Source: Saccharopolyspora aridisoli (GTDB lineage Bacteria; Actinomycetota; Actinomycetes; Mycobacteriales; Pseudonocardiaceae). From it: a DNA stretch of 64,000 bases. Numbering within the stretch: position 1 is the stretch's first letter; each line of letters opens with the position of its first letter. Made by a program: the position numbers and the translations under genes. Shown here piece by piece: positions 44,078-55,066 of the stretch. The notes under the pieces are model-generated. The model saw only the letters and a list, made by a program, of their open reading frames with translations, had not been told where the DNA came from and made no database searches. Where the stretch lies: NCBI RefSeq assembly GCF_004348445.1, contig NZ_SMKV01000002.1:62001-126000 (forward strand). Direction: 5' to 3'.

Positions 44078-45961
44078 TCAGTCGTCGTCCTTGCCCGGGG
44101 TGGTCTTGGCGACCTGCATCAGGAACTCGATGTTGGTGCGCGACTTGCGCAGCCGGTCCTGCAGGAGTTCCAGAGCTTGCTGCGCGTCGAGGGCGGAGAG
44201 CACCCGGCGCAACTTGTGCGTGACGGCCAGCTCGTCGGAGGACAGCAGGATCTCGTCCTTGCGGGTGCTGGAGGAGTCCACGTCGACCGCCGGGAACAGC
44301 CGCTTGTCGGCGAGCTTGCGGTCCAGCTTGAGCTCAGCGTTGCCGGTGCCCTTGAACTCCTCGAAGATGACCGTGTCCATGGTCGAACCGGTCTCCACCA
44401 GCGCCGTGGCGAAGATGGTCAGCGAGCCGCCGTTCTCGATGTTGCGAGCCGCACCCAGGAACCGCTTCGGCGGGTACAGGGCGGTGGAGTCGACACCACC
44501 GGACAGGATTCGCCCGGATGCCGGGGCCGCCAGGTTGTAGGCGCGGCCCAGACGGGTGATCGAGTCCAGCAGCACCACGACGTCGTGGCCCATCTCCACC
44601 AGGCGCTTGGCGCGCTCGATGGACAGCTCGGCGACCGTGGTGTGGTCCGACGGCGGGCGGTCGAAGGTCGAGGCGATGACCTCCCCCTTGACCGAGCGCT
44701 GCATGTCGGTGACCTCTTCCGGACGCTCGTCCGCCAGGACGACCATCAGGTGGCACTCGGGGTTGTTCGTGGTGATCGCGTTGGCGATCGCCTGCAGCAC
44801 CATCGTCTTACCGGCCTTGGGCGGCGAGACGATCAGCGCGCGCTGCCCCTTGCCGACGGGCATCACCAGGTCGATGATCCGGCCGGTCAGGTTCTGCGGC
44901 TCGGCCTCCAGGCGCAGCCGCTCGTTCGGGTACAGCGGCGTCAGCTTGTGGAACTCGGAGCGGTTCTTGGCCGCTTCCGGCTCCAGGCCGTTGATGGAGT
45001 CCACCCGCACCAGCGGGTTGAACTTCTGCCGCTGCTGCTCGCCCTCGCGAGGCTGCTTGATGACGCCCTTGATCGCGTCGCCGCGACGCAGGCCGTACTT
45101 GCGCACCAGCGACAGCGAGACGTAGACGTCGTTCGGGCCGGCCAGGTAGCCGGAGGTGCGCACGAAGGCGTAGTTCTCCAGCACGTCGAGGATGCCGGCG
45201 ACGGGCAGCAGGACGTCGTCCTCGCGGACCTCCGGCTCGCCACCTTCGCCGCGACCGCGGTTGCGGCGGCGGTCGCGGAAGCGACGGCCACCTCGGCCCC
45301 GGCGACCACCCTCGTCGTCATCGTCCTGCCGGTTGTCCCGGTCCTGGCGGTCCTGCCGGTTGTTGTCCCGGTCCTGCCGGTCCTGACGGTTGTTGTCCCG
45401 GTCCTGCCGGTTGTTCTCGGACTTGCGCTCGGCGTTGCCGCCGCCGCGCTGGTCGTCGGCACCGCCCGACTCGGTGCCCGCGTTGTTGCGCCCGCTGGAA
45501 CGGCGGCGGCGGCTGTTGCCGCGACGATTGTCGTCGTCACCGCCACTTTCGCCGGACTGCCGCCGGGTTCTGGTGCGCGTGGGGGCGGAGCCGTTGTTGT
45601 TCGGCTCGGCCGCGGTGTCGCGCGAGGCGTTGTCGCCCTCGTCGCTGGTGCTGTCGAGGGTCGGCTGGCTTCCCTTGGCGGGGGCTTCTTCGCTGCGCAC
45701 CTGCGCCTTCTTCGCGGTCGAGCGGGTTCGCGGCGCAGTGCTGCCGCCGCCCTGCTTCTCCTTGATCGCGGCGATCAGGTCGCCCTTGCGGAGGCCCCCG
45801 GTCTCGATCCCCAGTTCTCCCGCGAGTTGGCGCAGCTCGGCAAGAACCATGCCGGAGAGTCCGCCGCGTCGCCGCGGAGCGCCGTTGGTTTCGGCGTCCT
45901 GCTGGCCAGCAGATGAGGTGCCGTTGGCGGCCTCGCTGCTCAACAGTTCGGTGTTGCTCAC
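44078..45961 (-). CDS. rho: Transcription termination factor Rho with charged insert
   Basis: 627 residues from GTG at 45961 (AGGAAGGA ribosome site). Hexameric RNA helicase that ends transcription. N-terminal Rho_N domain (MVLAELRQLAGELGIETGGLRK) is followed by about 170 residues of Arg/Asp/Asn/Gln-rich low complexity, with repeated RQDRDNN units and an RGG-like segment. The RNA-binding OSB domain and ATPase with PPKAGKTMVLQ and VLADERPEEV come next. Such inserts are known in actinobacterial Rho and add RNA binding. This one is long and made of tandem DNA repeats (45327-45420). An 870-base region lies upstream. Confidence 0.97.
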   Translation of the reverse strand: MSNTELLSSEAANGTSSAGQQDAETNGAPRRRGGLSGMVLAELRQLAGELGIETGGLRKGDLIAAIKEKQGGGSTAPRTRSTAKKAQVRSEEAPAKGSQPTLDSTSDEGDNASRDTAAEPNNNGSAPTRTRTRRQSGESGGDDDNRRGNSRRRRSSGRNNAGTESGGADDQRGGGNAERKSENNRQDRDNNRQDRQDRDNNRQDRQDRDNRQDDDDEGGRRGRGGRRFRDRRRNRGRGEGGEPEVREDDVLLPVAGILDVLENYAFVRTSGYLAGPNDVYVSLSLVRKYGLRRGDAIKGVIKQPREGEQQRQKFNPLVRVDSINGLEPEAAKNRSEFHKLTPLYPNERLRLEAEPQNLTGRIIDLVMPVGKGQRALIVSPPKAGKTMVLQAIANAITTNNPECHLMVVLADERPEEVTDMQRSVKGEVIASTFDRPPSDHTTVAELSIERAKRLVEMGHDVVVLLDSITRLGRAYNLAAPASGRILSGGVDSTALYPPKRFLGAARNIENGGSLTIFATALVETGSTMDTVIFEEFKGTGNAELKLDRKLADKRLFPAVDVDSSSTRKDEILLSSDELAVTHKLRRVLSALDAQQALELLQDRLRKSRTNIEFLMQVAKTTPGKDDD

Positions 45962-46833
45962 GAATGTCCTTCCTGACCGGACCGCGCCTCCTACGCGACC
46001 CAGCGGATTGCCCGCCCGCTCGTTTGAGTGCGGACGGCCGGTATGTGCTACCAGCCCTTTCGCCGGTCGGATTCGCCCCTCGGACGCAGCATTACCGACT
46101 TCGACGTTGGCTCGGGGAACCAGCAGCACCGGGCAGTGGGAGGCACCCGGCTCGCGTGGTCCATGTGCGACGCATCCACTCCGATCCACACGTGCCGATG
46201 CACGTCCTGCCGCCTCATTCCAGGAATCCCCGACTCTCGGATTGCCCCGGTGGTGAACCGGGAAACTTCAGGATCCGGGTCGGCGTCATGGTCACCTTGG
46301 GAGGCCACACCGTGGAACTTAAGGCCCCCACCCCGACATCGGCAACGGATTGGCGCCGATGATCCCGAAGCGAACTCACTTTGAGTTGACAACTCCTGCC
46401 TCGGTCACCGCGGTCGCCAGACCCGCTTTAGTTGATCTTCGCCCGTGTCGGCGGAGTCCAATTCACAGCGGGAGATGCGCCCCGGAAAACGATGTTCCGG
46501 GCACGGCACCGGCCCTAGGCGCGGTGACTGATTGACCTTGAGGGTAGACGCCCCGTAGTTCGGGTGCAACAACCCCCCGGGCTTGTGGCGCCCTTGCAGA
46601 TCGTGCCGTCGACATTCGGCGAACGAAGGCCCCCGAAAGCGGGCGTGATCCTCGTGGTCGAAGATCAGGTCCGCCTAGTTTCCTCCGGCGCCTCGCACAG
46701 CCGGATCGTCGGCGACACTTCCTTTCTACCACTCCTCGCGGAGCCACCGCGCCCGGGGCCGGTGAACTGCGCTGTTCCACCTGGCGCACAGTTCGGGCAC
46801 AGCGGCACAACACGAGATGACCGCGCGCGGAAA
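45962..46833. other. Long non-coding region upstream of rho
   Basis: 872 bases between the thrB stop and the rho start without a convincing gene on either strand. It must hold the rho promoter and may include a long regulated leader. Near 46646-46667 a 9-bp imperfect palindrome is seen, and GGGC/GCCC hairpins flank it. No known riboswitch was recognised. Confidence 0.55.
46646..46667. promoter_or_regulatory. Imperfect palindrome upstream of rho
   Basis: Arms TGATCCTCG and CGAAGATCA around TGGT, one mismatch. It could be an operator or an RNA hairpin in the rho leader. Confidence 0.3.
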
Positions 46834-47751
46834 TCAGCCCTCGACGTGCGTTCGGACGCCTCTGCGATCGACCGGAAGGTCCAGCGCCGTGAACCCGCTC
46901 GAAGCGACCTCGTGGGCGTTCGCGCTCTTGCTCGGGAGCGCCAGCACGGTCGGGCCCGCCCCGGAGACGGCCGCCGCGATCCCCTCGGCTCGCAGCGCGC
47001 GCACCAGCGCGACGGTCTCCGGCCACGCCGGCTCGCGGTAGTCCTGGTGCAGCCGGTCGTCGGTCGCTGCCAGCAGCAACGACGGGTCCCGGGTGATCGC
47101 GTGCACGGCGAGCGCCGCACGGCCTGCCGCGAACGCGGCGTCGGCGTGCGGAACCCGCTCCGGCAGCAGCCCGCGCGTCACGTGGGTCGCCGATTCCCCT
47201 TGCGGCACAAAGGCGATTGGCGACACCTCCGGATGCGCCGGAACGCTCGCCGCGCGGAAGCGGTCCGATTCCCTCCAAGCGAGCACGAAATCTCCGAGCA
47301 TGCTGGCCGCCACGTTGTCGGCATGCCCCTCGCGCACCGCCGCCAGGTGCAGCGCGCGCTCGACGTTCTCCGCTGCCCGCAAGTCGATTCCCGCCAGACC
47401 GTGCGCGACGGCGATACCGGCGACGATCGCCGCCGCGGAAGAACCCAAACCCCGCGAGTGCGGAATGTTGTTCTCGCAGTGCAGATCGAGCGCAGGCAGG
47501 TCCTGGATCCCCAGTTCCGCCAAGGTGTCGTGCACGACCCGGACGACGAGGTGCCGCTCATCCCCGGGCAGCAGACCCGCGCCCTGCCCGGCCACCGACA
47601 CCGTCGCGGTGCCGGGCGGGCCGTCGATCACGCGCGCGAAGACCGTGTCGTACAAGGACAACGCCATGCCCAACGCGTCGAAACCGGAGCCGAGGTTCGC
47701 CGTTGACGCGGGAACCTCGACCCGGACCGCCCGCACCGGGAGCGAGCTCAA
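46834..47751 (-). CDS. thrB: Homoserine kinase
   Basis: 305 residues from TTG at 47751, which overlaps the thrC stop (TTGA); GTG at 47736 is the alternative. GHMP-family kinase that phosphorylates homoserine with ATP. Motif 1 [19 protein letters not shown], motif 2 [18 protein letters not shown] (phosphate loop) and motif 3 [13 protein letters not shown] are complete. It is the last gene of lysA-hom-thrC-thrB, delivering O-phosphohomoserine to ThrC. Confidence 0.95.
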   Translation of the reverse strand: MSSLPVRAVRVEVPASTANLGSGFDALGMALSLYDTVFARVIDGPPGTATVSVAGQGAGLLPGDERHLVVRVVHDTLAELGIQDLPALDLHCENNIPHSRGLGSSAAAIVAGIAVAHGLAGIDLRAAENVERALHLAAVREGHADNVAASMLGDFVLAWRESDRFRAASVPAHPEVSPIAFVPQGESATHVTRGLLPERVPHADAAFAAGRAALAVHAITRDPSLLLAATDDRLHQDYREPAWPETVALVRALRAEGIAAAVSGAGPTVLALPSKSANAHEVASSGFTALDLPVDRRGVRTHVEG

Positions 47752-48836
47752 CGCAACTCCAGCGCGTCGGCGACCGCGCTCGGATCGACCGGCAGCGGCT
47801 CGACCTCGACCATGCCCGCCAGCGCGGTGTCGGGGTCCTTCAACCCGTGACCGGTGACGGTGCAGACCACGACGGAGCCCTTCGGCAGGCGCCCGTCGGC
47901 CGAGCTGGCCAGCAGACCGGCCACGCTCGACGCCGACGCGGGCTCGACGAACACACCCTCCCGGCCCGCGAGGACCCGGTAAGCGTTCAGGATCTCCTCG
48001 TCCGTCACCGCCGAGAACAGGCCCTCGGAGGCCTCCTTGGCCTTGACCGCGCCCTCCCAGGAAGCCGGGCTGCCGACGCGGATCGCGGTCGCGATCGTCT
48101 CGGGTTCGGCGACCGGCTGACCGTGCACCAGCGGCGCGGCACCCGCGGCCTGGAAACCGAACATCCGCGGCAGCGAGTCGGTGATCCCGTCGCGGTGGTA
48201 CTCGGTGTATCCCTTCCAGTAGGCCGTGATGTTGCCGGCGTTGCCGACAGGCAGGCAGTGGACGTCGGGGGCGTGTCCCAGCACGTCGCAGATCTCGAAC
48301 GACGCGGTCTTCTGACCCTCCAGGCGGACCGGGTTGACCGAGTTGACCAGGGTGACCGGGTGCTCGGCGGCGGTCTTGCGGGCCAGCTCCAGGCAGTCGT
48401 CGAAGTTGCCCTGCACCTGCAGGATCCTGGCGCCGTGCACCACGGCCTGGGCGAGCTTGCCCAGCGCGATCTTGCCCCGGGGCACGAGCACCGCGGAGGT
48501 CAGCCCCGCGCGGGCGGCGTAGGCCGCGGCCGAGGCCGAGGTGTTGCCGGTGGAGGCGCAGATGACGGCCTTGCTGCCCTCGGCGAGCGCGTGGGTGATG
48601 GCCACCGTCATGCCGCGGTCCTTGAACGAACCGGTCGGGTTGGCACCCTCCACCTTCAGGTAGACGGTGCACCCCGTCTGCTCGGACAGGTACGGCGCCG
48701 GAACCAGCGGGGTGTTGCCCTCCTGCAGGGTCACGACGTGCGCCCCATCGGGAACCTCCACCCGGTCCCGGTAGGCCTCGATCAGGCCCGGCCACCCGGC
48801 CCCGGACCGCGTCGGAGCACTCTGGATGTTCGTCAC
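47748..48836 (-). CDS. thrC: Threonine synthase
   Basis: 362-residue PLP enzyme that converts O-phosphohomoserine to threonine. PLP Lys in [11 protein letters not shown]; phosphate loop [13 protein letters not shown]; a [16 protein letters not shown] helix as in fold-type II enzymes. The short, class-2 form typical of actinobacteria. GTG start overlaps the hom stop (GTGA). Confidence 0.96.
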   Translation of the reverse strand: MTNIQSAPTRSGAGWPGLIEAYRDRVEVPDGAHVVTLQEGNTPLVPAPYLSEQTGCTVYLKVEGANPTGSFKDRGMTVAITHALAEGSKAVICASTGNTSASAAAYAARAGLTSAVLVPRGKIALGKLAQAVVHGARILQVQGNFDDCLELARKTAAEHPVTLVNSVNPVRLEGQKTASFEICDVLGHAPDVHCLPVGNAGNITAYWKGYTEYHRDGITDSLPRMFGFQAAGAAPLVHGQPVAEPETIATAIRVGSPASWEGAVKAKEASEGLFSAVTDEEILNAYRVLAGREGVFVEPASASSVAGLLASSADGRLPKGSVVVCTVTGHGLKDPDTALAGMVEVEPLPVDPSAVADALELR

Positions 48837-50137
48837 GTCGGTTCACCTTCCACGCGCATCACGCTGACCACTTCGCGCACGATCTCGAGCTGCGCGATCT
48901 TATCCACTGTGGACGAAAGTGCCGCGTCGGAGGCGGTGTGCGTGACCACCACGAGGCTGGCCTCCGCACCTCTGCCCTGCTGACGCACCACCGAAATGCT
49001 CACATCGTGCTCGTTGAACGTCGCCGCTACCTGCGAGAGCACACCAGGTTTGTCGGCCACGTCGAGGCTGATGTGGTAGCGGGTCGGGGTCTTGCCCATC
49101 GGCTGGACCGGCAACTGGGCGTGCGCGGACTCCCGCGGCCCCTTGCCCTTGACGACCAGGTTCCGGGCGACCGCGACGAGGTCTCCCAGCACGGCGCTCG
49201 CCGTCGGAGCACCCCCGGCGCCCTGCCCGTAGAACATGAGCTGACCGGCGGCCTCGGCCTCAACGAACACCGCGTTGAACGCCCCGCCCACACCGGCCAG
49301 CGGGTGGCTGCGCGGGATCATCGCCGGGTGCACGCGCGCCGACACCGACTCGGTGCCGTCCTCGTCGATCACCCGCTCGCAAATCGCCAGCAGTTTCACC
49401 GTGCGATCGAGGGTCGCCGCCGCCGCGATGTCTCCCGGAGTGACCGCGGAGATCCCCTCGCGGTGCACATCACTGGCCGTCACGCGGGTGTGGAAGGCCA
49501 GCGACGCGAGGATGGCGGCCTTCGCCGCGGCGTCGAAGCCGTCCACGTCCGCCGTCGGGTCCGCCTCCGCGTAGCCCAAGCGCCCGGCCTCGTCGAGGGT
49601 CTCCGAGTAGCCGGCTCCGGTTGAGTCCATCGCCGACAGGATGTAATTCGTCGTGCCGTTGACGATGCCCATGACACGGTTGATCCGGTCACCGGCCAAC
49701 GACTCGCGCAGCGGCCGCAGCAGCGGAATTGCTCCCGCCACGGCGGCCTCGAAGTAGATGTCGGTGCCCGCCTCGTCGGCAGCCGCGTACAGCTCCGAGC
49801 CGTGCTCGGCCAGCAAGGCCTTGTTCGCCGTGACCACCGACTTGCCCGAACGCAAGGCGGTGAGCAGCAGCGATCGGGCCGGTTCGATGCCGCCGATGAG
49901 CTCGACGACGACATCGACGTCACCCTCCACCAACGCCTGGGCATCGGTGGTCAACAAGTTCTCGGGCACCTCGGGATGCTTGTGCGGGCGCCGCACCGCG
50001 ACGCCGGTGACCAGCATCGGGGCCCCAGTGCGCGCCGCGAATTCCTCCGGTTGGTCCTGCAGCAGCCGCAGCACCTCAGTGCCCACGGTGCCGCAGCCCA
50101 ACAGCGCGACCCTGATCGGTTCACGGTCCCGGATCAC
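48833..50137 (-). CDS. hom: Homoserine dehydrogenase with ACT domain
   Basis: 434 residues from GTG at 50137, directly after the lysA TGA. Reduces aspartate semialdehyde to homoserine with NAD(P)H. Rossmann start [18 protein letters not shown], catalytic region [11 protein letters not shown] and [19 protein letters not shown] with the catalytic Lys/Asp. The last 85 residues form an ACT domain ([21 protein letters not shown]), the usual site of threonine feedback inhibition. Confidence 0.97.
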   Translation of the reverse strand: MIRDREPIRVALLGCGTVGTEVLRLLQDQPEEFAARTGAPMLVTGVAVRRPHKHPEVPENLLTTDAQALVEGDVDVVVELIGGIEPARSLLLTALRSGKSVVTANKALLAEHGSELYAAADEAGTDIYFEAAVAGAIPLLRPLRESLAGDRINRVMGIVNGTTNYILSAMDSTGAGYSETLDEAGRLGYAEADPTADVDGFDAAAKAAILASLAFHTRVTASDVHREGISAVTPGDIAAAATLDRTVKLLAICERVIDEDGTESVSARVHPAMIPRSHPLAGVGGAFNAVFVEAEAAGQLMFYGQGAGGAPTASAVLGDLVAVARNLVVKGKGPRESAHAQLPVQPMGKTPTRYHISLDVADKPGVLSQVAATFNEHDVSISVVRQQGRGAEASLVVVTHTASDAALSSTVDKIAQLEIVREVVSVMRVEGEPT

Positions 50138-51556
50138 TCACACCTCCAGCCGGAGCAGGTCGTCCTCGGTCTCCCTGCGCAGCAACAATCGCGCCTGACC
50201 AGCGCGAACGGCAACCACCGGCGGCTTGGGCAGGCGGTTGTAGTTGCTGGCCATCACGTAGCAGTACGCCCCGGTGGCGGCCACCGCGAGCAGGTCTCCC
50301 GGAGCAATGTCCTCTGGAAGCCAGCAATCGCGCACCACTACGTCACCGGATTCACAGTGCTTGCCCACGATGCGGGACAGAACCGGCTCCGCTTCGGCCG
50401 AACGCGACACCAATCTGCTGTCGTAGACCGCGTCGTAGAGCGACGTGCGGATGTTGTCGCTCATCCCGCCGTCAACGCTGACGTAACGGCGCTCGACGTC
50501 GGCTCCGAGCGCGACGTCCTTGATCGTGCCCACCTCGTAGACGGTGATCATGCTCGGGCCGACGATCGCGCGCCCCGGCTCCACCGCGATGTTGGGAACC
50601 GGAAGACCGGCGTTGTCGGCTTCCTTGCCCACGATTTCGAACAGCCTCGTGGCGAGCTGCGACGGAGGCATCGGGTCGTCGTCCGGGGTGTAGGCGATGC
50701 CCAGCCCACCACCGAGGTCGACGGTGTCGACGGAGGCCATCGCTTCCTCGCCGTGCTCCTCGCGCAGCTCGGCCAGCAACCGCACCACCCTGTGGGCGGC
50801 CAGCTCGAAACCGTCCACCTCGAAGATCTGCGAACCGATGTGGCTGTGCAGACCGGCCAGCTCGAGCGAGTCGGCCTTGAGCACCCGGGCCACTGCCTCG
50901 GCCGCCTGCCCCGCGGCCAGCGAGAACCCGAACTTCTGGTCCTCGTGCGCGGTGGCGATGAACTCGTGGGTGTGCGCCTCGACGCCGACGGTGACCCGCA
51001 CCAGCACCCGCTGCCGAGCACCGCGCTGGGTGGCGATGTGGTCGAGCCGGGCGATCTCGTGGAACGAGTCCAGCACCACCGAGCCGACCCCGGCCTCCAC
51101 GGCGGCGGTCAGTTCGGCGACGGACTTGTTGTTGCCGTGGAACGTGATGCGCTCAGCCGGGAAACCCGCGCGCAGCGCCACGGCGAGCTCGCCGCCGCTG
51201 CACACATCCAGGCTCAGCCCCTCCTCGGCGACCCAGCGGGCCACCTCGGTGCACAGGAACGCCTTGGAGGCGTAGTGCACGGCGGACGGGTCGCCGAACG
51301 CCTGGGCGTAGTCGCGAGCGCGGGACCGGAAATCGTCCTCGTCGAGCACGAACAGCGGCGTGCCGTACTGCTCTGCGAGTTCCCGCACGTCCAGGCCGGC
51401 GACGCGGACGACGCCGTCAGCGCCGCGCTCGCTGTTGCGCGGCCACACCTGAGGGTGCAGCTGATCGATCTCCCCGGAACTCGCCGGAGACGGTCCTGCG
51501 GTGTTGCCGGGTGGCACGACATCGGCGTGCCGAGGCCCGGCGGGATGGGCGCGCAT
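50138..51556 (-). CDS. lysA: Diaminopimelate decarboxylase
   Basis: 472 residues from ATG at 51556 (GGAG ribosome site). PLP-dependent enzyme making lysine from meso-diaminopimelate. PLP Lys is K98 in HYASKAFLC. Further landmarks: [27 protein letters not shown], the PLP-phosphate motif [16 protein letters not shown] and EPGRAIVG. The C-terminal barrel has [15 protein letters not shown], the substrate Cys loop. It opens the branch genes for lysine and threonine together with hom-thrC-thrB. Confidence 0.97.
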   Translation of the reverse strand: MRAHPAGPRHADVVPPGNTAGPSPASSGEIDQLHPQVWPRNSERGADGVVRVAGLDVRELAEQYGTPLFVLDEDDFRSRARDYAQAFGDPSAVHYASKAFLCTEVARWVAEEGLSLDVCSGGELAVALRAGFPAERITFHGNNKSVAELTAAVEAGVGSVVLDSFHEIARLDHIATQRGARQRVLVRVTVGVEAHTHEFIATAHEDQKFGFSLAAGQAAEAVARVLKADSLELAGLHSHIGSQIFEVDGFELAAHRVVRLLAELREEHGEEAMASVDTVDLGGGLGIAYTPDDDPMPPSQLATRLFEIVGKEADNAGLPVPNIAVEPGRAIVGPSMITVYEVGTIKDVALGADVERRYVSVDGGMSDNIRTSLYDAVYDSRLVSRSAEAEPVLSRIVGKHCESGDVVVRDCWLPEDIAPGDLLAVAATGAYCYVMASNYNRLPKPPVVAVRAGQARLLLRRETEDDLLRLEV

Positions 51557-51651
51557 GTTGACAAAGCTCCTTCGCGCAGCCTGCCGCTGGACAGGCGGTG
51601 AATCAGGCAACACGGCACCCTCCTCGTCGAGGGCGAGCCGTCCGCCTGCGA

Positions 51652-53313
51652 TTACATCTGTTCCGGCGCGCTCACGCCGAGCAGGCCCAGACCGTTGGCC
51701 AGCACCTGGCGGGTGGCCTCGCACAGCTGCAGCCGGGCGATGGTCAGCGGGTTGGCCTGGTCGTCACCGGGCTGCAGCACGCGGCACGCGTCGTAGAACT
51801 TGTGGTACGCGCTGGCCACGTCCTCCAGGTAACGAGCCACCCGGTGCGGTTCGCGCAGCTGGGCGGCCGAGCGCACCACGCGGGGGAACTCGCCCAGGGT
51901 GCGGATCAGGTCGCCCTCACGTTCGTGGGTGAGCAACGACAGGTCGGCATTCTCCACGGATCCCCGCTCGATGCCCAGGGAGGTGGCGTTGCGCTGCAGC
52001 GACGACAACCGGGCGTGCGCGTACTGCACGTAGAAGACCGGGTTCTCGTTGGTGCGCTTGCTGATCAGGTCCAGGTCGATGTCCACGGCGGAGTCCACCG
52101 AGGAGCGGATCAACGAGTAGCGCGCGGCATCGACACCCACGGCCTCGACGAGGTCCTCGAGGGTGACCACGGTGCCGTTGCGCTTGCTCATGCGGACCGG
52201 TTTGCCGTCGCGCACCAGGTTCACCATCTGGCCGATCAGGACCTCTACCACGGAGGGGTCGTCACCGAGCGCTGCGGCGGCGGCTTTGAGCCGGGCGATG
52301 TAGCCGTGGTGGTCGGCACCGAGCATGTAGATGCACAGGTCGAAGCCTCGCGACCGCTTGTCGCGCAGGTAGGCGATGTCGCCGGCGATGTAGGCCGGTG
52401 CGCCGTCGCTCTTGATGACGACCCGGTCCTTGTCATCGCCGTACTCGGTGGAGCGCAGCCACCAGGCGCCATCGGTGTAGTAGAGGTGATCGGACGCCTT
52501 GAGCTGCTCGACGCAGGTCTCGACCTGGCCGGAGCTGTGCAGCGAGTCCTCGTGGAAGTAGACGTCGAAGACGGTGCCGAAGTCGTTCAGGCTCTGCTTG
52601 ATCTCTTCGAACATCAACCCGACGCCCACGCGGCGGAAGGTCTCGTGCCGCTCACCCTCGGGCTGCTCCAGCGCACCCGGCTCCGCCTTGAGGACCTGGT
52701 CGGCGATCTCACCGATGTAGCCGCCGCCGTAGCCGTCTTCCGGCGCGGGCGCGCCCTCGGCCCCGGCGATGAGCGACCGGACGAAGCGATCGATCTGCGC
52801 ACCGGCGTCGTTGAAGTAGTACTCGCGGGTCACCTCGGCGCCCTGAGCGGAAAGTACCCGTCCCAGCGCATCGCCCGCGGCCGCCCAGCGGGTGCCGCCG
52901 AGGTGGATGGGGCCGGTCGGGTTGGCCGAGACGAACTCCAGGTTCACCTTCAAGGCGTTGTAGAGGTCGCCCTTGCCGTACTCGGCGCCGCTGCCCAGCG
53001 CCTCGCGCACGATCTGGGCCTGGGCGTCGGGCGCGAGCCGCAGGTTCAAGAAGCCGGGACCGGCCACGTCGGCCACGTCGATGCTGTCCTGACTGGTCAA
53101 CGCCTCGGCGAGCCAGGTGGCGAGGTCGCGCGGGGTGACCCCGGCCTTCTTGGCGACCTGCATCGCGATGTTGGTCGCGTAGTCACCGTGCTCCGGGTTT
53201 CGCGGGCGCTCGACGGTGACCGCCTCAGGCAGCACCGACGTGTCCAGCCCACGGGCGGAGAGCACGTCGACGGCGGTGTTGCGGACCAGTTCAGCGAGCG
53301 CGGCAGGAGTCAC
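51652..53313 (-). CDS. argS: Arginyl-tRNA synthetase
   Basis: 553 residues from GTG at 53313. Class I synthetase. N-terminal additional domain, then [22 protein letters not shown], where the HIGH motif is HLGG, a variant common in actinobacterial ArgS. KMSKS equivalent is [16 protein letters not shown]-terminal DALR anticodon domain ends LPQ-like [23 protein letters not shown]. Precedes lysA by 95 bases. A tRNA-Arg gene lies 2.9 kb away on the other strand. Confidence 0.96.
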   Translation of the reverse strand: MTPAALAELVRNTAVDVLSARGLDTSVLPEAVTVERPRNPEHGDYATNIAMQVAKKAGVTPRDLATWLAEALTSQDSIDVADVAGPGFLNLRLAPDAQAQIVREALGSGAEYGKGDLYNALKVNLEFVSANPTGPIHLGGTRWAAAGDALGRVLSAQGAEVTREYYFNDAGAQIDRFVRSLIAGAEGAPAPEDGYGGGYIGEIADQVLKAEPGALEQPEGERHETFRRVGVGLMFEEIKQSLNDFGTVFDVYFHEDSLHSSGQVETCVEQLKASDHLYYTDGAWWLRSTEYGDDKDRVVIKSDGAPAYIAGDIAYLRDKRSRGFDLCIYMLGADHHGYIARLKAAAAALGDDPSVVEVLIGQMVNLVRDGKPVRMSKRNGTVVTLEDLVEAVGVDAARYSLIRSSVDSAVDIDLDLISKRTNENPVFYVQYAHARLSSLQRNATSLGIERGSVENADLSLLTHEREGDLIRTLGEFPRVVRSAAQLREPHRVARYLEDVASAYHKFYDACRVLQPGDDQANPLTIARLQLCEATRQVLANGLGLLGVSAPEQM

Positions 53314-53567
53314 CTTATGAAGTTTAGGGATCCTTCCACCCAGTTCAGACGCCGGGTGCCGCCCCTCCGTGGGCTCGTGAGGGCCGTTGGACCCAGCTTC
53401 GGATCGCGCGCCGCACGCGAGGCGACCACGGGGCGTGATCAAAGCGTTGTCTGTGTGTGAGAACGTGTGGTGGCGAGCACTTGCCTATCGGCACACCGCC
53501 ACACGGGCAATCTCTACACTGGCGGGCGCTGTCCCCCGGTTCTGGCGAGACGAGGTTTGCGAGCAGC

Positions 53568-54350
53568 ATGGCTAAGAACAAAGCGGTGCGCGGCGCCGCC
53601 GTGGTGAACCAACGATCTGTCCCGTGGATGCTGGTCGCCGGGGTGACGGTGGTCGCGGTGTTCGCGGCGGTGATCTTCGGGTACGCCTACACCCGGTGGT
53701 CCGACCAGGCCGCGACGCGCGATGCGCAGGCCGCCGCGGAGAAGGCCACCGAGGCGTTCAAGCCGTCGCCGCAGAACCCGGACCCGTCGAAGACGATCCC
53801 CGGGGTGATCACCGCTGACTACAAGGGTCAGCAGCACGTCGCCCCGAGCCAGCGCGTCGCCTACGACAAGAACCCGCCGTTCGGCGGCCCGCACGACGGC
53901 GTCTGGGCCGACTGCACCGGTGTGGTCTACCCGCAGGCGGTTCGCACCGAGAACATGGTCCACTCGCTGGAGCACGGCGCGGTCTGGATCGCCTACAACC
54001 CGGACAAGGTCGACGAGGCCGGCCTGGACCGCCTCAAGGTCCGCGCCCAGGGCAAGCCGTACACGATGCTGTCGCCGTACCCGGGCCTGGACAAGCCGAT
54101 CTCGCTGCAGTCCTGGGGTCACCAGCTCAAGGTCGACAGCGCCGACGACCCGCGGATCGACCAGTTCATCACCGCGCTGCGCCTGAACAACAACGGCGTG
54201 TACCCCGAGGTCGGCGGCTCCTGCCAGGCGTACCCGGGCGCGTTCGACACCAACAACCCGCCGAAGTTCGACGCGACCCCGCCCGGCCCGGATGCGGTCA
54301 CGATGGACGGCAAGGGCGCGAACACCGGCTCCGGCCAAATGGGTCAGTGA
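53568..54350 (+). CDS. DUF3105 membrane-anchored extracytoplasmic protein
   Basis: 260 residues from ATG at 53568. One N-terminal membrane helix (WMLVAGVTVVAVFAAVIFGYAY) with positive residues before it puts the rest outside the cell. The DUF3105 domain shows WADCTGVVYPQAVRTENMVHSLEHGAVWIAYNPD, then SPYPGLDKPISLQSWGHQL and GGSCQAYPG. Conserved His and Cys residues could bind metal. The start of the DUF305 gene overlaps its stop by 4 bases (GTGA), so both are made together. Function unestablished. Confidence 0.9.
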   Translation: MAKNKAVRGAAVVNQRSVPWMLVAGVTVVAVFAAVIFGYAYTRWSDQAATRDAQAAAEKATEAFKPSPQNPDPSKTIPGVITADYKGQQHVAPSQRVAYDKNPPFGGPHDGVWADCTGVVYPQAVRTENMVHSLEHGAVWIAYNPDKVDEAGLDRLKVRAQGKPYTMLSPYPGLDKPISLQSWGHQLKVDSADDPRIDQFITALRLNNNGVYPEVGGSCQAYPGAFDTNNPPKFDATPPGPDAVTMDGKGANTGSGQMGQ

Positions 54351-55021
54351 GCCCGTTGCCCCAGGCACGACGCGTTTCGCAGGTCATCGTCGCCATCGTG
54401 GCGGCTTTCTCCCTGCTGCTGTTGGGGGCGGCGCTCGGACTGCTGATCCGGGTGCCGTCCTTCGACAGCGCGGAGCCCCAGGCCACGGCGGTCGACGTCG
54501 GGTTCTCGCAGGACATGAGCGTCCACCACCAGCAGGCGGTGACCATGGCGACGCTGGCGCGGGAACACGCCGATGACGTCGCCATCCGGCAGCTCGCGTT
54601 CGACATCGAGACCAACCAGCGCGACCAGATCGGCCGCATGCAGGGCTGGTTGGGGATCTGGAACCAACCGGCCCAGGCGACGGGACCGGTCATGCAGTGG
54701 ATGACCGGGGCCAGTGGCCACCAGCACAGCGCCACCCCGATGCCGATGCCGATGTCCGGTGGCGCCTTGATGCCTGGCATGGCCACCAGCGAGGAACTCT
54801 CCCGACTCGGCTCGCTTCGAGGTTCGGAGTTCGACGTCTACTTCCTGCAGCTGATGCTGCGCCACCACCAAGGTGGAGCTCCGATGGCCGAGTACGGCGC
54901 GACGCACGCCGCGGTCCCCGCGGTCCGCGCCCTGGCGAAGAACATGCTCGGTTCCCAAGGAAGCGAGATGGAGCTGATGAAGACCATGCTCAGCCAGCGC
55001 GGCGCCAAGCCGCTGGCGTGA
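54347..55021 (+). CDS. DUF305 exported protein, likely metal-binding
   Basis: 224 residues, GTG start coupled to the DUF3105 gene. One N-terminal membrane helix or signal anchor, then two ferritin-like helical halves with HHQQAV (MSVHHQQAVTMATLA) and HHQGGA (MLRHHQGGAPMAEY). Between them is a Met/His-rich linker (SGHQHSATPMPMPMSGG, GMATS), as in copper-binding CopM-like proteins. Copper or other metal handling at the cell surface is a fair inference. The TGA stop lies in a repeat copy. Confidence 0.92.
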   Translation: MSPLPQARRVSQVIVAIVAAFSLLLLGAALGLLIRVPSFDSAEPQATAVDVGFSQDMSVHHQQAVTMATLAREHADDVAIRQLAFDIETNQRDQIGRMQGWLGIWNQPAQATGPVMQWMTGASGHQHSATPMPMPMSGGALMPGMATSEELSRLGSLRGSEFDVYFLQLMLRHHQGGAPMAEYGATHAAVPAVRALAKNMLGSQGSEMELMKTMLSQRGAKPLA

Positions 55022-55043
55022 GCATGGGAACCTCCCGCTCACT
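55020..55043 (+). repeat. 24-bp dispersed REP-like repeat, copy 22
   Basis: 4 mismatches, plus-oriented; the DUF305 TGA (55019-55021) overlaps its first two bases. It lies in a convergent gap. Confidence 0.85.
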
Positions 55044-55066
55044 CTGAACCGCCGGGCCGCAGCCCT

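Noticed and set aside
46463-47278. Minus-strand frame bridging the rho upstream region and thrB
   Set aside because: Wrong frame relative to thrB, Arg/Gly-rich shadow composition.
48744-48767. GGGAACCTCCACC inside thrC
   Set aside because: Only a 10-base core match in conserved coding sequence; expected by chance at this GC content.
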